Source of the DNA: Flavobacteriales bacterium
GTDB lineage: Bacteria; Bacteroidota; Bacteroidia; Flavobacteriales_D; Parvicellaceae
Direction: 5' to 3'
NCBI GenBank assembly: GCA_025210295.1
Contig: JAOASC010000046.1
Location: forward strand, 124,001 to 188,000
Length of the DNA stretch: 64,000 nt
The position numbers were made by a program, and so were the translations under genes. The notes beneath the pieces were generated by a model, which saw nothing but the letters and a program-made list of their open reading frames with translations, was not told the origin of the DNA and searched no databases. Shown one piece after another: positions 25,267-34,040 of this stretch; the first letter of the stretch is position 1; every line of letters starts with the position of its first letter.

Positions 25267-27978
25267 TTATTGAAGATAGTTTTTATTGAAGAATGTCACG
25301 TATTCTTCAATATTTTTCTCTACATATAATGAAGAGAAATTTGTTTCAGTGATGATAAAGAAGTCAAACGATTGGTTATAATCTTTGACTTGTTTTTTGT
25401 TCACCTTAAAAGCTACGTAATAATCCATTGCATCTTCTTTATCTTTGAAAGATCTCGTGACAACAACTTGTGTATCTTGATCTACGAAACTACTTTTAAC
25501 TGATAAGTTTTTAGTTGAAAAGGATGCTTTATTAAAATCAGACACTTTTGCTTTTGCTTTATTAATACTTCCTTTATTGTTTGGAAACACTAATACAAAA
25601 AAGTGAGTTGCATCAGTAGCATAGACATAGGTACTTTTCCCAGCTTGAGCATCTGAAACAGATTGAACATTTCTTAATTTATCTAATAGTGCCTTAGCTG
25701 GTTCATACACCTCATCTCCTTTACAATGTTGAACTACGTCACTTAACGCATTTTCTAAAGGTCTCAAACTATCTGAATTAGCATACTTTTGACCAACTGC
25801 AACCGCCTTTAAATAATAGTACTTACATTTATAAACATTCTCCTTTTCTGACTGAATGACCTTATTACTTAATTCGATGACCTTATCATATTGTTTTTGT
25901 GTATAGTAGCTATAGGTCGTTTTATAATCTTCAGCATTTTTTGACCCAGCCAATTCAGCTTTCTGCTTGTAATTTGGATCTTTTATAATCTTAGCGTATT
26001 CAGAGTTAGGATAATCATTTAGTATAGTTTGCTTATACTTTTTCATTTCCTCTCCATTCGTCATTAAATAAAGTTGATATAATCCAGCTATTGCTTTTTC
26101 ATTGGGTAAAAACCTACGAGATAATGCTTCAAAACTCTTTTTAGCTTCAACTTGATTATCCAGCTTAGTTTTATAAACTTCACCACACTTATACAACGAA
26201 TTCATGACATCTTGATCAATTTGAGCCAATTTATTATTATCATTACAAGGCAATGTTTTTAGGTAATAATCGACAGTAAATTCCTCTGACTCTTCGTTCT
26301 TTTCTTCTTCCCCTCCATCAAAATCTAGAGAACTCTTATCAGATCTTCTCCAGTTGTCTTCCAGTTTTCGGTCTCCCCAAAGTGATTTAAAATCATTGAA
26401 GCCTATTTTTTTCAGATTTGCGTCAAATGCCCAAAAGGTTCCAGAAGGTGTCCCAGTATTTGATGGTGCTGTTGCATTAGCATTTTGCATTGCCAATAGT
26501 CTTCTGCGCTCATCTTCAGCTTCTTTCTCCAACTTTTTTTGCTCAATAATATCATCTATTTTAGACAAAAGCTCTTTGTCTGACAACTTACACAAACTCG
26601 TTAAACTATCTCCTTTTTGAACTATATTAAGATTTTCAACTAACTCAGATAAACTCTTATTGGTTTCTGAAATACTTTCGTACTCAAAATGATCTTTCGG
26701 TAAAACGGCCATTGTACTATCATAGTACTGTTGTGCTTTTGTATAGTTTTTTTCAATATAATACAACTTACCTAACCTTAAAAAAGATTTACTCTTTTGC
26801 ACTTTATTGGCCTTACTAACCATTACCGACTGTTCTAAATAAGCAATTCCCTCTGGCCTATTCCCCGCTCTTAGTTCTATATCTCCTAAAGCATAATAGA
26901 TTTGATCATGATAATCTATATTTTTATCATCCTTTAGCATTTTTAATAATTGAGCTTTAATGCTTTTACTATCCCCACCACTGTATGCCAAAGCTCTATT
27001 TATTTTAGCTTGAAAAGCCATATCATAAACGGGATTTCTTTTTACAACTTCTGCATAAAGTTCAGAAGCTCCTTCCCCTCCTACTTCTTGAAGCAACTGA
27101 GCTAAAATAAACAGTTGACGAGTTTTAAACTTCCTTTTCTTTGTGACCTCAATTGAAGCTCGTAAAGCCTCTTCTGCTTCTTTATATTGCTTTTGACGTA
27201 AATATAAATCTGCTACAACAGGCAATAAATCTTGTTCAAACTTTTTGGGTAATGCAGGAATTTCATCCGTTGGCCCTTCCTTTTTCTTTGACTTTGACTT
27301 TGATTTTTTTCTTTTTCTAGAACGACTTGAGCTTCTTTTTTTAGCTTTTTCTTTTGCTTCTTTGGCTGCCTTTTCTGCATCCTCTTTTTGCTCTTTTAGT
27401 TCTTCTTTAACATTTTGTAATTCATCTAACACTTCCTTAGCCTCATCAAATTGCTCTAATTCGATTAATGTTTTCGCTCTCCATAACTTTGCGGTATGAG
27501 AGATAGAAGCTGTTTTATATTGCTTTTCAATAAAAGAAAACTTTTCTATAGCTCCTTCAAAATCACGTTTATAAAATTGAGCCTGACCGATTACTAACCA
27601 GTTATCATCAATCCATTTACACCATTCAACATTTTTAAACTGCCCAACTTTTTGTTTAGGCATACTGTTACGGGCAATAACCGTTTCGCACTTACTAACA
27701 GCAGTATCCATTGGAGAATAAAATGCTTTTGACTCTTCATCATTTGCATAAATAAACAATGGTATAATTTCAGCATAATTTTCCTGACGATTCAGCTCAA
27801 AATCGGTCATTGTTTCTTTAATGATCTCTCCAGCATTAAAATAGCCATTGTAATGCGCTGTGGTATTGTGATAGGTTCTATTAATCCACGCGTCTTTCTC
27901 TGTAGAACACGATTGAACAACAGCAAAAAACAGTATAAAAACTGCTATAAAATGGTGATATTTAGTTTTTGTTTTCAA
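25267..27978 (-). CDS. sprE: T9SS/gliding lipoprotein SprE (PorW) with TPR repeats
   Basis: 903 residues, TTG start; no nearer ATG would keep the lipoprotein signal (FFAVVQSC, lipobox cysteine 24). Right after it comes AWINRTYHNTTAHYNGYFNAGE, diagnostic of SprE/PorW. TPR-like helices run through the protein, interrupted by a very basic Lys/Arg/Ser stretch (about 207-235) and an acidic one (about 555-565). PorW/SprE is an outer-membrane lipoprotein required for type IX secretion, linking the PorKN ring to the translocon. Length fits (870-910). A TATATTCG near-match to a -7 box lies just upstream. Confidence 0.92.
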   Translation of the reverse strand: MKTKTKYHHFIAVFILFFAVVQSCSTEKDAWINRTYHNTTAHYNGYFNAGEIIKETMTDFELNRQENYAEIIPLFIYANDEESKAFYSPMDTAVSKCETVIARNSMPKQKVGQFKNVEWCKWIDDNWLVIGQAQFYKRDFEGAIEKFSFIEKQYKTASISHTAKLWRAKTLIELEQFDEAKEVLDELQNVKEELKEQKEDAEKAAKEAKEKAKKRSSSRSRKRKKSKSKSKKKEGPTDEIPALPKKFEQDLLPVVADLYLRQKQYKEAEEALRASIEVTKKRKFKTRQLFILAQLLQEVGGEGASELYAEVVKRNPVYDMAFQAKINRALAYSGGDSKSIKAQLLKMLKDDKNIDYHDQIYYALGDIELRAGNRPEGIAYLEQSVMVSKANKVQKSKSFLRLGKLYYIEKNYTKAQQYYDSTMAVLPKDHFEYESISETNKSLSELVENLNIVQKGDSLTSLCKLSDKELLSKIDDIIEQKKLEKEAEDERRRLLAMQNANATAPSNTGTPSGTFWAFDANLKKIGFNDFKSLWGDRKLEDNWRRSDKSSLDFDGGEEEKNEESEEFTVDYYLKTLPCNDNNKLAQIDQDVMNSLYKCGEVYKTKLDNQVEAKKSFEALSRRFLPNEKAIAGLYQLYLMTNGEEMKKYKQTILNDYPNSEYAKIIKDPNYKQKAELAGSKNAEDYKTTYSYYTQKQYDKVIELSNKVIQSEKENVYKCKYYYLKAVAVGQKYANSDSLRPLENALSDVVQHCKGDEVYEPAKALLDKLRNVQSVSDAQAGKSTYVYATDATHFFVLVFPNNKGSINKAKAKVSDFNKASFSTKNLSVKSSFVDQDTQVVVTRSFKDKEDAMDYYVAFKVNKKQVKDYNQSFDFFIITETNFSSLYVEKNIEEYVTFFNKNYLQ

Positions 27979-28015
27979 AACAGTTTACGAATATAAGAGT
28001 AGCGGTGAACAATAA

Positions 28016-28028
28016 CTAGATTATCTAG
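28016..28028. other. Perfect palindrome CTAGATTATCTAG between sprE and the M23 gene
   Basis: The arms CTAGAT and ATCTAG flank a single central T in the 158-base divergent region. It may be an operator for one or both genes; there is no direct support, and the arms are short. Confidence 0.25.
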
Positions 28029-28136
28029 CATTTATTTTATTTCTAGTACATTTTTTTATGCCTACAACTCAATAAGTGATGTTAAATTCTGTTATTTAAA
28101 TTATTTTCTGCTCTTTTTTTTAGCATATTTGTATTG

Positions 28137-29039
28137 ATGGCAAAATCAAACAAGCAAAATAAAAACGAAGACATTAGTTTCTTGGATCGAATCAGAAAAA
28201 AAGATCGACTTGTAGTCGTGGATTTAGACACCTATGAAGAAATTCGTCACTTCAATTTTTCTGCATTAAGCATCATCATCTACTCCCTCTTCTTGGCTTT
28301 TATTATTGTGCTTATCACTTGGCTTTTGATTGCCCTTACCCCTATTCGCCAAACGATTCCTGGCTATCCTAACATCAGTCAGCAAAAAGAACTCTCATAC
28401 AAGAATAAAAAAAATGAAGAATGGCTGGCCGCTCAACAAAAAAAACTTAACCAAGAACACATCTATTATAAGAATTTACACACCATACTTTCTGATAGCA
28501 TTGTAAAAAATACGGTTAAAGAAAATGCGGATAGCACAGCGACCGAGATTCAACTACAAAACTTTGAAATATCTAAAAGAGACTCGATTTTGAGACAAAA
28601 AATAGATGAAAAAGAAAAATACCTTATCAAAGCCAATAATGCCAATCAAAATCATAAAAATGACTTAAATGGGGTGTTGTTTTTCCCGCCACTTAACGGA
28701 ACCATTTCCGACAGTTTAAATACCAAAATTGGTCACTATGGTGTTGATATTATAGCTCCTAAAGATGAACCCGTGAAATCGACATTGAATGGAACAATTA
28801 TTTTTGCTGATTGGACGCCAGATAATGGAAACGTAATTCATGTCCAGCATGCCCATAACTTGATATCTGTATATAAACACAACGCTGTATTACTAAAAAA
28901 AGTTGGAGATTATGTAAAAACAGGCGAACCAATAGCCATTATTGGAAATTCAGGTAAACTCTCTAGTGGTCCTCACTTACATTTTGAGCTTTGGCATAAA
29001 GGAATTGTTTTAAACCCAGTCAACTACATAATATTCTGA
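28137..29039 (+). CDS. M23 family metallopeptidase (LytM/murein endopeptidase type)
   Basis: 300 residues from the ATG at 28137 (a TTG directly before it is in frame but unnecessary). One membrane helix lies near residues 45-70, followed by a coiled-coil-like segment and a C-terminal M23 domain. The zinc ligands are seen as HYGVD (H200, D204) and HLH (H280, H282). Such proteins cut peptidoglycan cross-links or act as degenerate activators; with all ligands present this one should be active. It is divergent from sprE. The box CATATTTG just upstream is one base off a -7 element. Confidence 0.9.
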   Translation: MAKSNKQNKNEDISFLDRIRKKDRLVVVDLDTYEEIRHFNFSALSIIIYSLFLAFIIVLITWLLIALTPIRQTIPGYPNISQQKELSYKNKKNEEWLAAQQKKLNQEHIYYKNLHTILSDSIVKNTVKENADSTATEIQLQNFEISKRDSILRQKIDEKEKYLIKANNANQNHKNDLNGVLFFPPLNGTISDSLNTKIGHYGVDIIAPKDEPVKSTLNGTIIFADWTPDNGNVIHVQHAHNLISVYKHNAVLLKKVGDYVKTGEPIAIIGNSGKLSSGPHLHFELWHKGIVLNPVNYIIF

Positions 29040-29068
29040 CAAAAATCATATTTTAATCGTTTTTTTTA

Positions 29069-29076
29069 TATTTTTG
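29069..29076 (+). promoter_or_regulatory. -7 box before the FGE-fold/Cys-repeat operon
   Basis: TATTTTTG lies 26 bases before the ATG at 29103 and would give a leader of about 20 bases. The upstream region is T-rich without a clear TTTG. Confidence 0.45.
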
Positions 29077-29102
29077 GGCTAAAATTATAGCTTATAAATT
29101 TT

Positions 29103-30632
29103 ATGAAAAAACACACCTTATCTTTACTTGGGCTTTTTACATTATTCATCCAGATATGTTTTGCAAATAATGTAACCGTAGACAACGTCAGTATTACTGG
29201 ACAAAATTCTGTCAGCAATTATAAATTTGTTGAATTTGATTTAAGTTGGGAAAATTCTTGGAGAACATCAGCTGGTCCAAGTAACTGGGATGCCGTTTGG
29301 GTTTTCTGTAAATATAGAGCAACTTCTTCTTCAACTTGGAGCCATGCAACGCTAAACACTACTGCTGGAAATCACACTGCTCCATCTGGATCTACCATTA
29401 CTCCTTCACCTGATGGTATGGGAACTTTTATCTATCAAAATGCTGATGGTGCTGGAAATGTTGATTTTGACAATGTACAATTAAGATGGGAATATGGTAC
29501 TGATGGTTTATTAGACAATGATAGTGTAGAAATTTGCGTATTCGCCATCGAAATGGTGTATATTCCAACAGCTGCTTTTACTTTGGGGGATGGAAATTCA
29601 ATTTCTTTAGAAAGTACAGGAGCTTTTCATAGCCCATACAACACTTCTAATCCCGTAACGATTTCAACGACTTTAGTTTCTGATGTCCATACTGATGCTG
29701 GATATGATGACAGTCAACTAACAGGTAATGCCACATTGGGGATCGGAATTGATGGCGATGGAGGAATAGACACTAATGATGACGGCACAATAGATAATAC
29801 GAGTTTTCCTACAGGCTATAATGCGTTCTATATCATGAAGCATGAATTGAGCCAAGGACAATATGCTAGCTTTTTAAATAAACTAACTACAGCTCAAGAT
29901 GCTAGCCGTTTTTACAATACTACCAGCTACAGACAAACAGTATCAGGTACACCAGGTGGACGTGTTGCTAGTGCCCCAAACCGAGCTATGAACTACACAG
30001 ATTGGCCAGATTTAGCAGCTTATGCTGATTGGGCAGGACTTAGACCAATGACAGAGTTAGAATTCGAAAAAGCTGCCAGAGGAACAGAATCTAGTGTTAC
30101 TGGTGAATATGCATGGGGAAACACTTCTTTAACAACTTCTATTTATACATTCTTATATGATGGAGCAGCAAACTCTTCTGTTTCTAACATTTCAACTGGT
30201 ATTGGTAATGCTCAATATGCAACGACCGACAATAATGCTGTAGGACCTTTAAGATGTGGAATTTTTGCTGCAAGTAGCCCTAACCACACAAGAATAGAAA
30301 CAGGAAGTAGCTATTATGGAGTCATGGAATTATCAGGAAACGTAATGGAATACTGTGTTACATTAGGACGCGTTGGAGGAAGAAGTTACACTGGAAATCA
30401 TGGAGATGGTGTATTGAGTTCAAACGGTTTTGCTAATGAAACGACTTGGCCAGGATTAAACTCAGGTGTTGTAAGTCATACCACTGCTAGTTATGGTTTT
30501 GGATTAAGAGGAGGATCATTTAACGTTGCGAATACTGCAATGCCTATATCTTATAGAGGATATATGAATACCTCATATTCTAATACCAATTCATATTATA
30601 CAGGTATTCGATTAGTAAGAACTGCGCCATAA
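29103..30632 (+). CDS. Secreted FGE-sulfatase-fold (SUMF1/GldK-like) protein
   Basis: 509 residues with a signal peptide (1-about 20). An N-terminal beta-sandwich (about 22-150) has the pattern VTVDNVSITGQN followed by FDLSWENSW. From about 150 a SUMF1/FGE domain follows: EMVYIPTAAFTLGDG, MKHELSQGQYASFLN, AAYADWAGLRPMTELEFEKAARG, SGNVMEYC, LRGGSF. The segment after RGGSF has no cysteine pair, so the copper/cysteine chemistry of true formylglycine enzymes is not expected. Similar non-catalytic folds occur in GldJ/GldK. It is followed 8 bases later by a cysteine-repeat T9SS cargo, its likely partner. Confidence 0.82.
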   Translation: MKKHTLSLLGLFTLFIQICFANNVTVDNVSITGQNSVSNYKFVEFDLSWENSWRTSAGPSNWDAVWVFCKYRATSSSTWSHATLNTTAGNHTAPSGSTITPSPDGMGTFIYQNADGAGNVDFDNVQLRWEYGTDGLLDNDSVEICVFAIEMVYIPTAAFTLGDGNSISLESTGAFHSPYNTSNPVTISTTLVSDVHTDAGYDDSQLTGNATLGIGIDGDGGIDTNDDGTIDNTSFPTGYNAFYIMKHELSQGQYASFLNKLTTAQDASRFYNTTSYRQTVSGTPGGRVASAPNRAMNYTDWPDLAAYADWAGLRPMTELEFEKAARGTESSVTGEYAWGNTSLTTSIYTFLYDGAANSSVSNISTGIGNAQYATTDNNAVGPLRCGIFAASSPNHTRIETGSSYYGVMELSGNVMEYCVTLGRVGGRSYTGNHGDGVLSSNGFANETTWPGLNSGVVSHTTASYGFGLRGGSFNVANTAMPISYRGYMNTSYSNTNSYYTGIRLVRTAP

Positions 30633-30640
30633 TAAGCTCT

Positions 30641-32008
30641 GTGATTAGACTTCTATACCATTTCTTATTCATTAGCTTATTCATTGTAATAAGTGCTTCT
30701 ACTTTGTGGAGTCAATCTCCTATGTTTTATGGAGGAGGTGGCAGCTTTTATCCTAGTAATTGCTATGAGGAAAACACCAGTACTACTTACAACATGTACT
30801 CAGGAGGCTGGGGAAACTACACTTCAAATTTAGCTTGTCATGAACAAACTTCTGCCGAAGGTAATAGGATATACTATGGTGGTGCTGGAGCTGCTCAACC
30901 AAGCTATTGTTTTCTAGAAAACGCAGCTACTCATAACGATCTTTTTTATGGTGGGGATGGAAACTTTTCGAACTTATCTTGTTATCATCAACCTGGACAA
31001 AACGCCGCTACAATGTTCTACGGAGGATCGAGCTCTGCCATAGCTTTTTACTGCTATGAACAAAATAACACAATCAGTAACACCATGTTTATGGGAGCGA
31101 ATGGCTCTAACATATATGTTAATTGTTATGAAGAAGGAATCACTCCTTTTTATAGTATGTATACAGGTGGAGATAGCTACAACAGCAATGTATTGTGTTA
31201 TGAAGAAACAGATATTGTCAACAACTCTTTTTACAAAGGAGGATCAGGAGATGGCTTTGATGTTAATTGCAGGATTCAAGATCAAGCCTTAGGAAGATTT
31301 CTTTTTCAGGGTGGTAATGCTGATGGTTACAGCGTTAATTGTTTTACTCAAAACAACGCCAATGTTATTGGAATGTTTAAAGGAGGGGCAGGAACATCAA
31401 TAAACTTAAGGTGTTTCCAACAGTTAGACTACTTGATTGTACCTTTGCCTGTTGAAATTTTAGATTTCTATGCTACTAAGACTAAAAAAGAAGTTCTGTT
31501 AAATTGGACAACTTCTTCTGAAATTAATTCTTCTCATTTTGAGATAGAAAGAGCTGGTAATGATTTAGTCTTCGACTTTTTAGAGGAGACTTCTGCCGCT
31601 GGGAATAGTAGCGAAGAACTCCATTATTCTTTAACAGATTTCAATCCAATTAAAGGGCTTTCCTATTATCGCTTAAAACAAGTTGATTTAGATGGTAGTT
31701 TTGTATACAGTAAAATTATTGCTGTCAATTTTAAACATAAGAAAGCTGCTCCATCTTTGATTATTTATCCTAACCCAGCTGAAACAAAAACAACAATCCA
31801 ATTCAACAGTTTTGATGATGAATTAATTGAACTTTCTGTTTATGATATTTCTGGACTAACTCTTGTTAAGCAGCAAATCAACACTGCTATAGATGGAGCT
31901 ATTTATGAATTCATCTTTTCTAATCGATTAATCCCTGGAACTTATATTATCTCGGCAAGAGGTGTTAACACTCAAACGATCATCAATCAGAAACTCATAA
32001 TTCATTAA
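30641..32008 (+). CDS. T9SS type A cargo with ten 24-residue cysteine repeats (GTG start)
   Basis: 455 residues, GTG start 8 bases after the FGE-fold gene. After a signal peptide (about 1-25) ten repeats of almost exactly 24 residues fill 28-268, one of them 25 long. Each has the plan [MLIF][FY]xG[GA], then C-x-x-[EQ], with a single cysteine per repeat (for example NCYEE, ACHEQ, YCFLE, NCFTQ). A linker VPLPVEILDFYA leads to a fibronectin-like domain, then the type A sorting domain (about 375-455, IIYPNPAETKTTIQF) ending with basic residues. The repeats likely form an extended beta-rod on the cell surface. No function is known to me. Confidence 0.85.
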   Translation: MIRLLYHFLFISLFIVISASTLWSQSPMFYGGGGSFYPSNCYEENTSTTYNMYSGGWGNYTSNLACHEQTSAEGNRIYYGGAGAAQPSYCFLENAATHNDLFYGGDGNFSNLSCYHQPGQNAATMFYGGSSSAIAFYCYEQNNTISNTMFMGANGSNIYVNCYEEGITPFYSMYTGGDSYNSNVLCYEETDIVNNSFYKGGSGDGFDVNCRIQDQALGRFLFQGGNADGYSVNCFTQNNANVIGMFKGGAGTSINLRCFQQLDYLIVPLPVEILDFYATKTKKEVLLNWTTSSEINSSHFEIERAGNDLVFDFLEETSAAGNSSEELHYSLTDFNPIKGLSYYRLKQVDLDGSFVYSKIIAVNFKHKKAAPSLIIYPNPAETKTTIQFNSFDDELIELSVYDISGLTLVKQQINTAIDGAIYEFIFSNRLIPGTYIISARGVNTQTIINQKLIIH

Positions 32009-32046
32009 ATACTGCCATAACTCATATAATTGAAAAATATTATAAT

Positions 32047-32054
32047 TATTTTTG
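32047..32054 (+). promoter_or_regulatory. -7 box before sufE
   Basis: TATTTTTG lies 18 bases before the ATG at 32073, giving a leader of about 12 bases. It also supports 32073 as the start rather than the upstream in-frame TTG. Confidence 0.4.
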
Positions 32055-32072
32055 TGGCTAAATTTAGTTGTT

Positions 32073-32492
32073 ATGAGTATCGAAGAAAGAGAAAAAGAAG
32101 TCATTGAAGAGTTTTCATTTTTTGATGACTGGATGGACAAGTATGAGCACATCATTGAATTAGGAAAGGACCTACCATTAATAAATACTACTTATAAAAC
32201 TGACGATTACTTAATCAAAGGCTGTCAATCCAGAGTATGGGTAAATGCCGACTATGATGGGACGAATGTGAGTTTTACTGCAGACAGTGACGCTATTATC
32301 ACCAAAGGTATCATTGCTTTATTGATAAGGGTTTTAAGTAACCAAACTCCTAATGAAATCCTTAATGCTAAACTAAATTTTGTAAAAGAAATTGGCCTAC
32401 AAGACCATCTATCTCCAACAAGAGCAAATGGTTTGCTGGGAATGATCAAACAAATTAAGACCTACGCTTTAATTTACGCTAAGAAGGGATAA
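32073..32492 (+). CDS. sufE: Fe-S assembly sulfur acceptor SufE
   Basis: 139 residues from the ATG at 32073. The active-site loop IKGCQSRVWV places the persulfide-accepting cysteine at position 51, the same number as in E. coli SufE. SufE takes sulfur from the desulfurase SufS and passes it to the SufBCD scaffold. No other suf gene is in the window. The next gene, a PLP enzyme, starts 3 bases downstream and is probably co-transcribed, though it is not SufS. Confidence 0.93.
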   Translation: MSIEEREKEVIEEFSFFDDWMDKYEHIIELGKDLPLINTTYKTDDYLIKGCQSRVWVNADYDGTNVSFTADSDAIITKGIIALLIRVLSNQTPNEILNAKLNFVKEIGLQDHLSPTRANGLLGMIKQIKTYALIYAKKG

Positions 32493-32495
32493 AAT

Positions 32496-33749
32496 ATGCA
32501 TTGGGACAAATTGACACACGACGAAATCAACAATAGAATTCAACAAGCTATTGGCGAAAATATTAATTATAGAGATACTCCATTATTAGGAATTCCAGGA
32601 TCTTTTCTTGATGAAGAAGAATTCTACCCTGAAGCTCCTTTTCTTGAAGACTCACCATTTTTGGCCACTTTTGTAAACAACCCCAACCATATTGGTTGTC
32701 ATACGGTTACCAAAGAGAAGTCTGAACCTTTTTTTAGGGGAACTCAAAAATTAGAATTAGAAGTCATTAAAATTTGTGCTGAAGAAATCTTAAAAGGAGA
32801 AGAGGATCAACAAGATGGTTATATAGCCCCAGGTGGTACGGAAGCAAACCTTCAAGCGATTTGGCTTTATAGAAATTACTTTCAAAAAGAATACAATGCT
32901 ACAATTGATGAAATAGCCTTAGTCTACTCTGAAGACAGTCACTATTCTATGCCCAAAGCAGCTAATGTGCTAGGATTAAACCAATATGTGATTGCCGTAG
33001 ATTTTGAATCTAGACAAATAGATCTCGCAGACCTTGACCAACAGATAAAAGCCGCTCAAACAAAAGGAGTTAAATACTTTATCGTGATTCAGAATATGGC
33101 AACGACCATGTTTGGATCAGTTGATCAAATAGATCGAGTAACCAACTATTTAGTCGAAGAGAACATCAACTTCAAACTTCATATTGATGGAGCTTTTGGT
33201 GGGTTTATTTACCCTTTTACCAACCCTAAAAACCCCTTAAATTTTACCAACAAACATATTTCATCGTTTACTTTAGATGGTCATAAGATGTTGCAAACCC
33301 CCTATGGAACAGGTATCTTTTTGATTAGAAAAGGCTACATGCAATATGGACTTACGGATGAAGCTAAATATGTTTCTGGAAAAGACTATACGATATGTGG
33401 TAGTCGGTCTGGAGCCAATGCCATTAGTATTTGGATGACTTTAATGACACACGGAAGTATGGGATGGACCGTAAAAATGGAGCATTTACTTGATAAAACA
33501 GCTAGTGTTTGTAGCAAACTAGATAAATTAGGCATTGAATACTTTAGAGAACCCAAAGTAAACCTGATCACGATTAAAGCTCCATACATTTCTACTCAAC
33601 TTGCTCGGAAATATAACTTAATTCCCAACACTTCTGATGAACAACCGCAATGGTGGAAAATTGTTGTCATGCAACATGTAAAAAAAGGGGTACTGCAACA
33701 GTTCTTAAATGAACTACAAGCAGAAAGAAGCTTAATTAACGGCATCTAA
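32496..33749 (+). CDS. PLP-dependent group II amino-acid decarboxylase-like enzyme
   Basis: 417 residues of the pyridoxal-dependent decarboxylase fold (PF00282 class). GYIAPGGTEANLQAIW is the phosphate-binding segment, HIDGAFGG carries the aspartate that pairs with the pyridine nitrogen, and LDGHKMLQTPYGTG holds the Schiff-base lysine K264. The family includes glutamate and aspartate decarboxylases and some sulfur-amino-acid enzymes; the substrate cannot be assigned. It is linked to sufE by 3 bases, which is unusual and may only be positional. Confidence 0.8.
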   Translation: MHWDKLTHDEINNRIQQAIGENINYRDTPLLGIPGSFLDEEEFYPEAPFLEDSPFLATFVNNPNHIGCHTVTKEKSEPFFRGTQKLELEVIKICAEEILKGEEDQQDGYIAPGGTEANLQAIWLYRNYFQKEYNATIDEIALVYSEDSHYSMPKAANVLGLNQYVIAVDFESRQIDLADLDQQIKAAQTKGVKYFIVIQNMATTMFGSVDQIDRVTNYLVEENINFKLHIDGAFGGFIYPFTNPKNPLNFTNKHISSFTLDGHKMLQTPYGTGIFLIRKGYMQYGLTDEAKYVSGKDYTICGSRSGANAISIWMTLMTHGSMGWTVKMEHLLDKTASVCSKLDKLGIEYFREPKVNLITIKAPYISTQLARKYNLIPNTSDEQPQWWKIVVMQHVKKGVLQQFLNELQAERSLINGI

Positions 33750-33770
33750 CTTATGTAATTGTAACAGTTT

Positions 33771-33786
33771 TGTCATATTTTTGACA
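33771..33786. promoter_or_regulatory. Candidate CRP/FNR-family operator TGTCA-N6-TGACA
   Basis: Perfect 5-base arms around a 6-base T-rich centre in the gap between the PLP decarboxylase and a small membrane protein. The layout TGTNA-N6-TNACA is that of CRP/FNR-type regulators. A -7-like TATTTTTG (33776-33783) lies inside it, so a bound regulator could block or alter initiation. Confidence 0.4.
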
Positions 33787-33813
33787 TTAGCAACTTTCAT
33801 ATCAAATATAAAC

Positions 33814-33821
33814 TATCTTTG
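33814..33821 (+). promoter_or_regulatory. -7 box before the small membrane protein
   Basis: TATCTTTG lies 7 bases before the ATG at 33829 and 28 before the ATG at 33850. It would favour the second ATG as the start, since the transcript would begin near 33828. Confidence 0.4.
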
Positions 33822-33828
33822 TATTGGT

Positions 33829-33966
33829 ATGAAAACTACAGCAGACACTATGAAAAAAGAACATTCGACTTGGCTAAAGCGAATTGGAGTTGTTGGTTTT
33901 CTTTTCTTTTTAATTAAAGGAATTCTTTGGCTAATTGCTCTATGGGCTGGTTACAGCCTTTTCTAA
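33829..33966 (+). CDS. Small single-pass membrane protein
   Basis: 45 codons from the ATG at 33829, or 38 from the ATG at 33850 (MKKEHSTWLKRIG). The C-terminal half is one hydrophobic helix ending in ALWAGYSLF, preceded by a basic patch (KRIG), giving N-in orientation. An in-frame TTG at 33781 would also be open, but a -7 box lies between it and 33829. Downstream lie 74 bases, then paaD. Short hydrophobic proteins of this kind occur in related genomes without known function. Confidence 0.6.
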   Translation: MKTTADTMKKEHSTWLKRIGVVGFLFFLIKGILWLIALWAGYSLF

Positions 33967-34040
33967 ACTATTTTCTCTTAATAGGAATTCTTTTTTACAC
34001 TTTTATTTTTAACTTTATAGTATAGAATTTATGCTATTTT

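Noticed and set aside
29103-30632. Functional formylglycine-generating enzyme
   Set aside because: The cysteine pair after RGGS is absent and no CxPxR sulfatase motif occurs in the neighbour.
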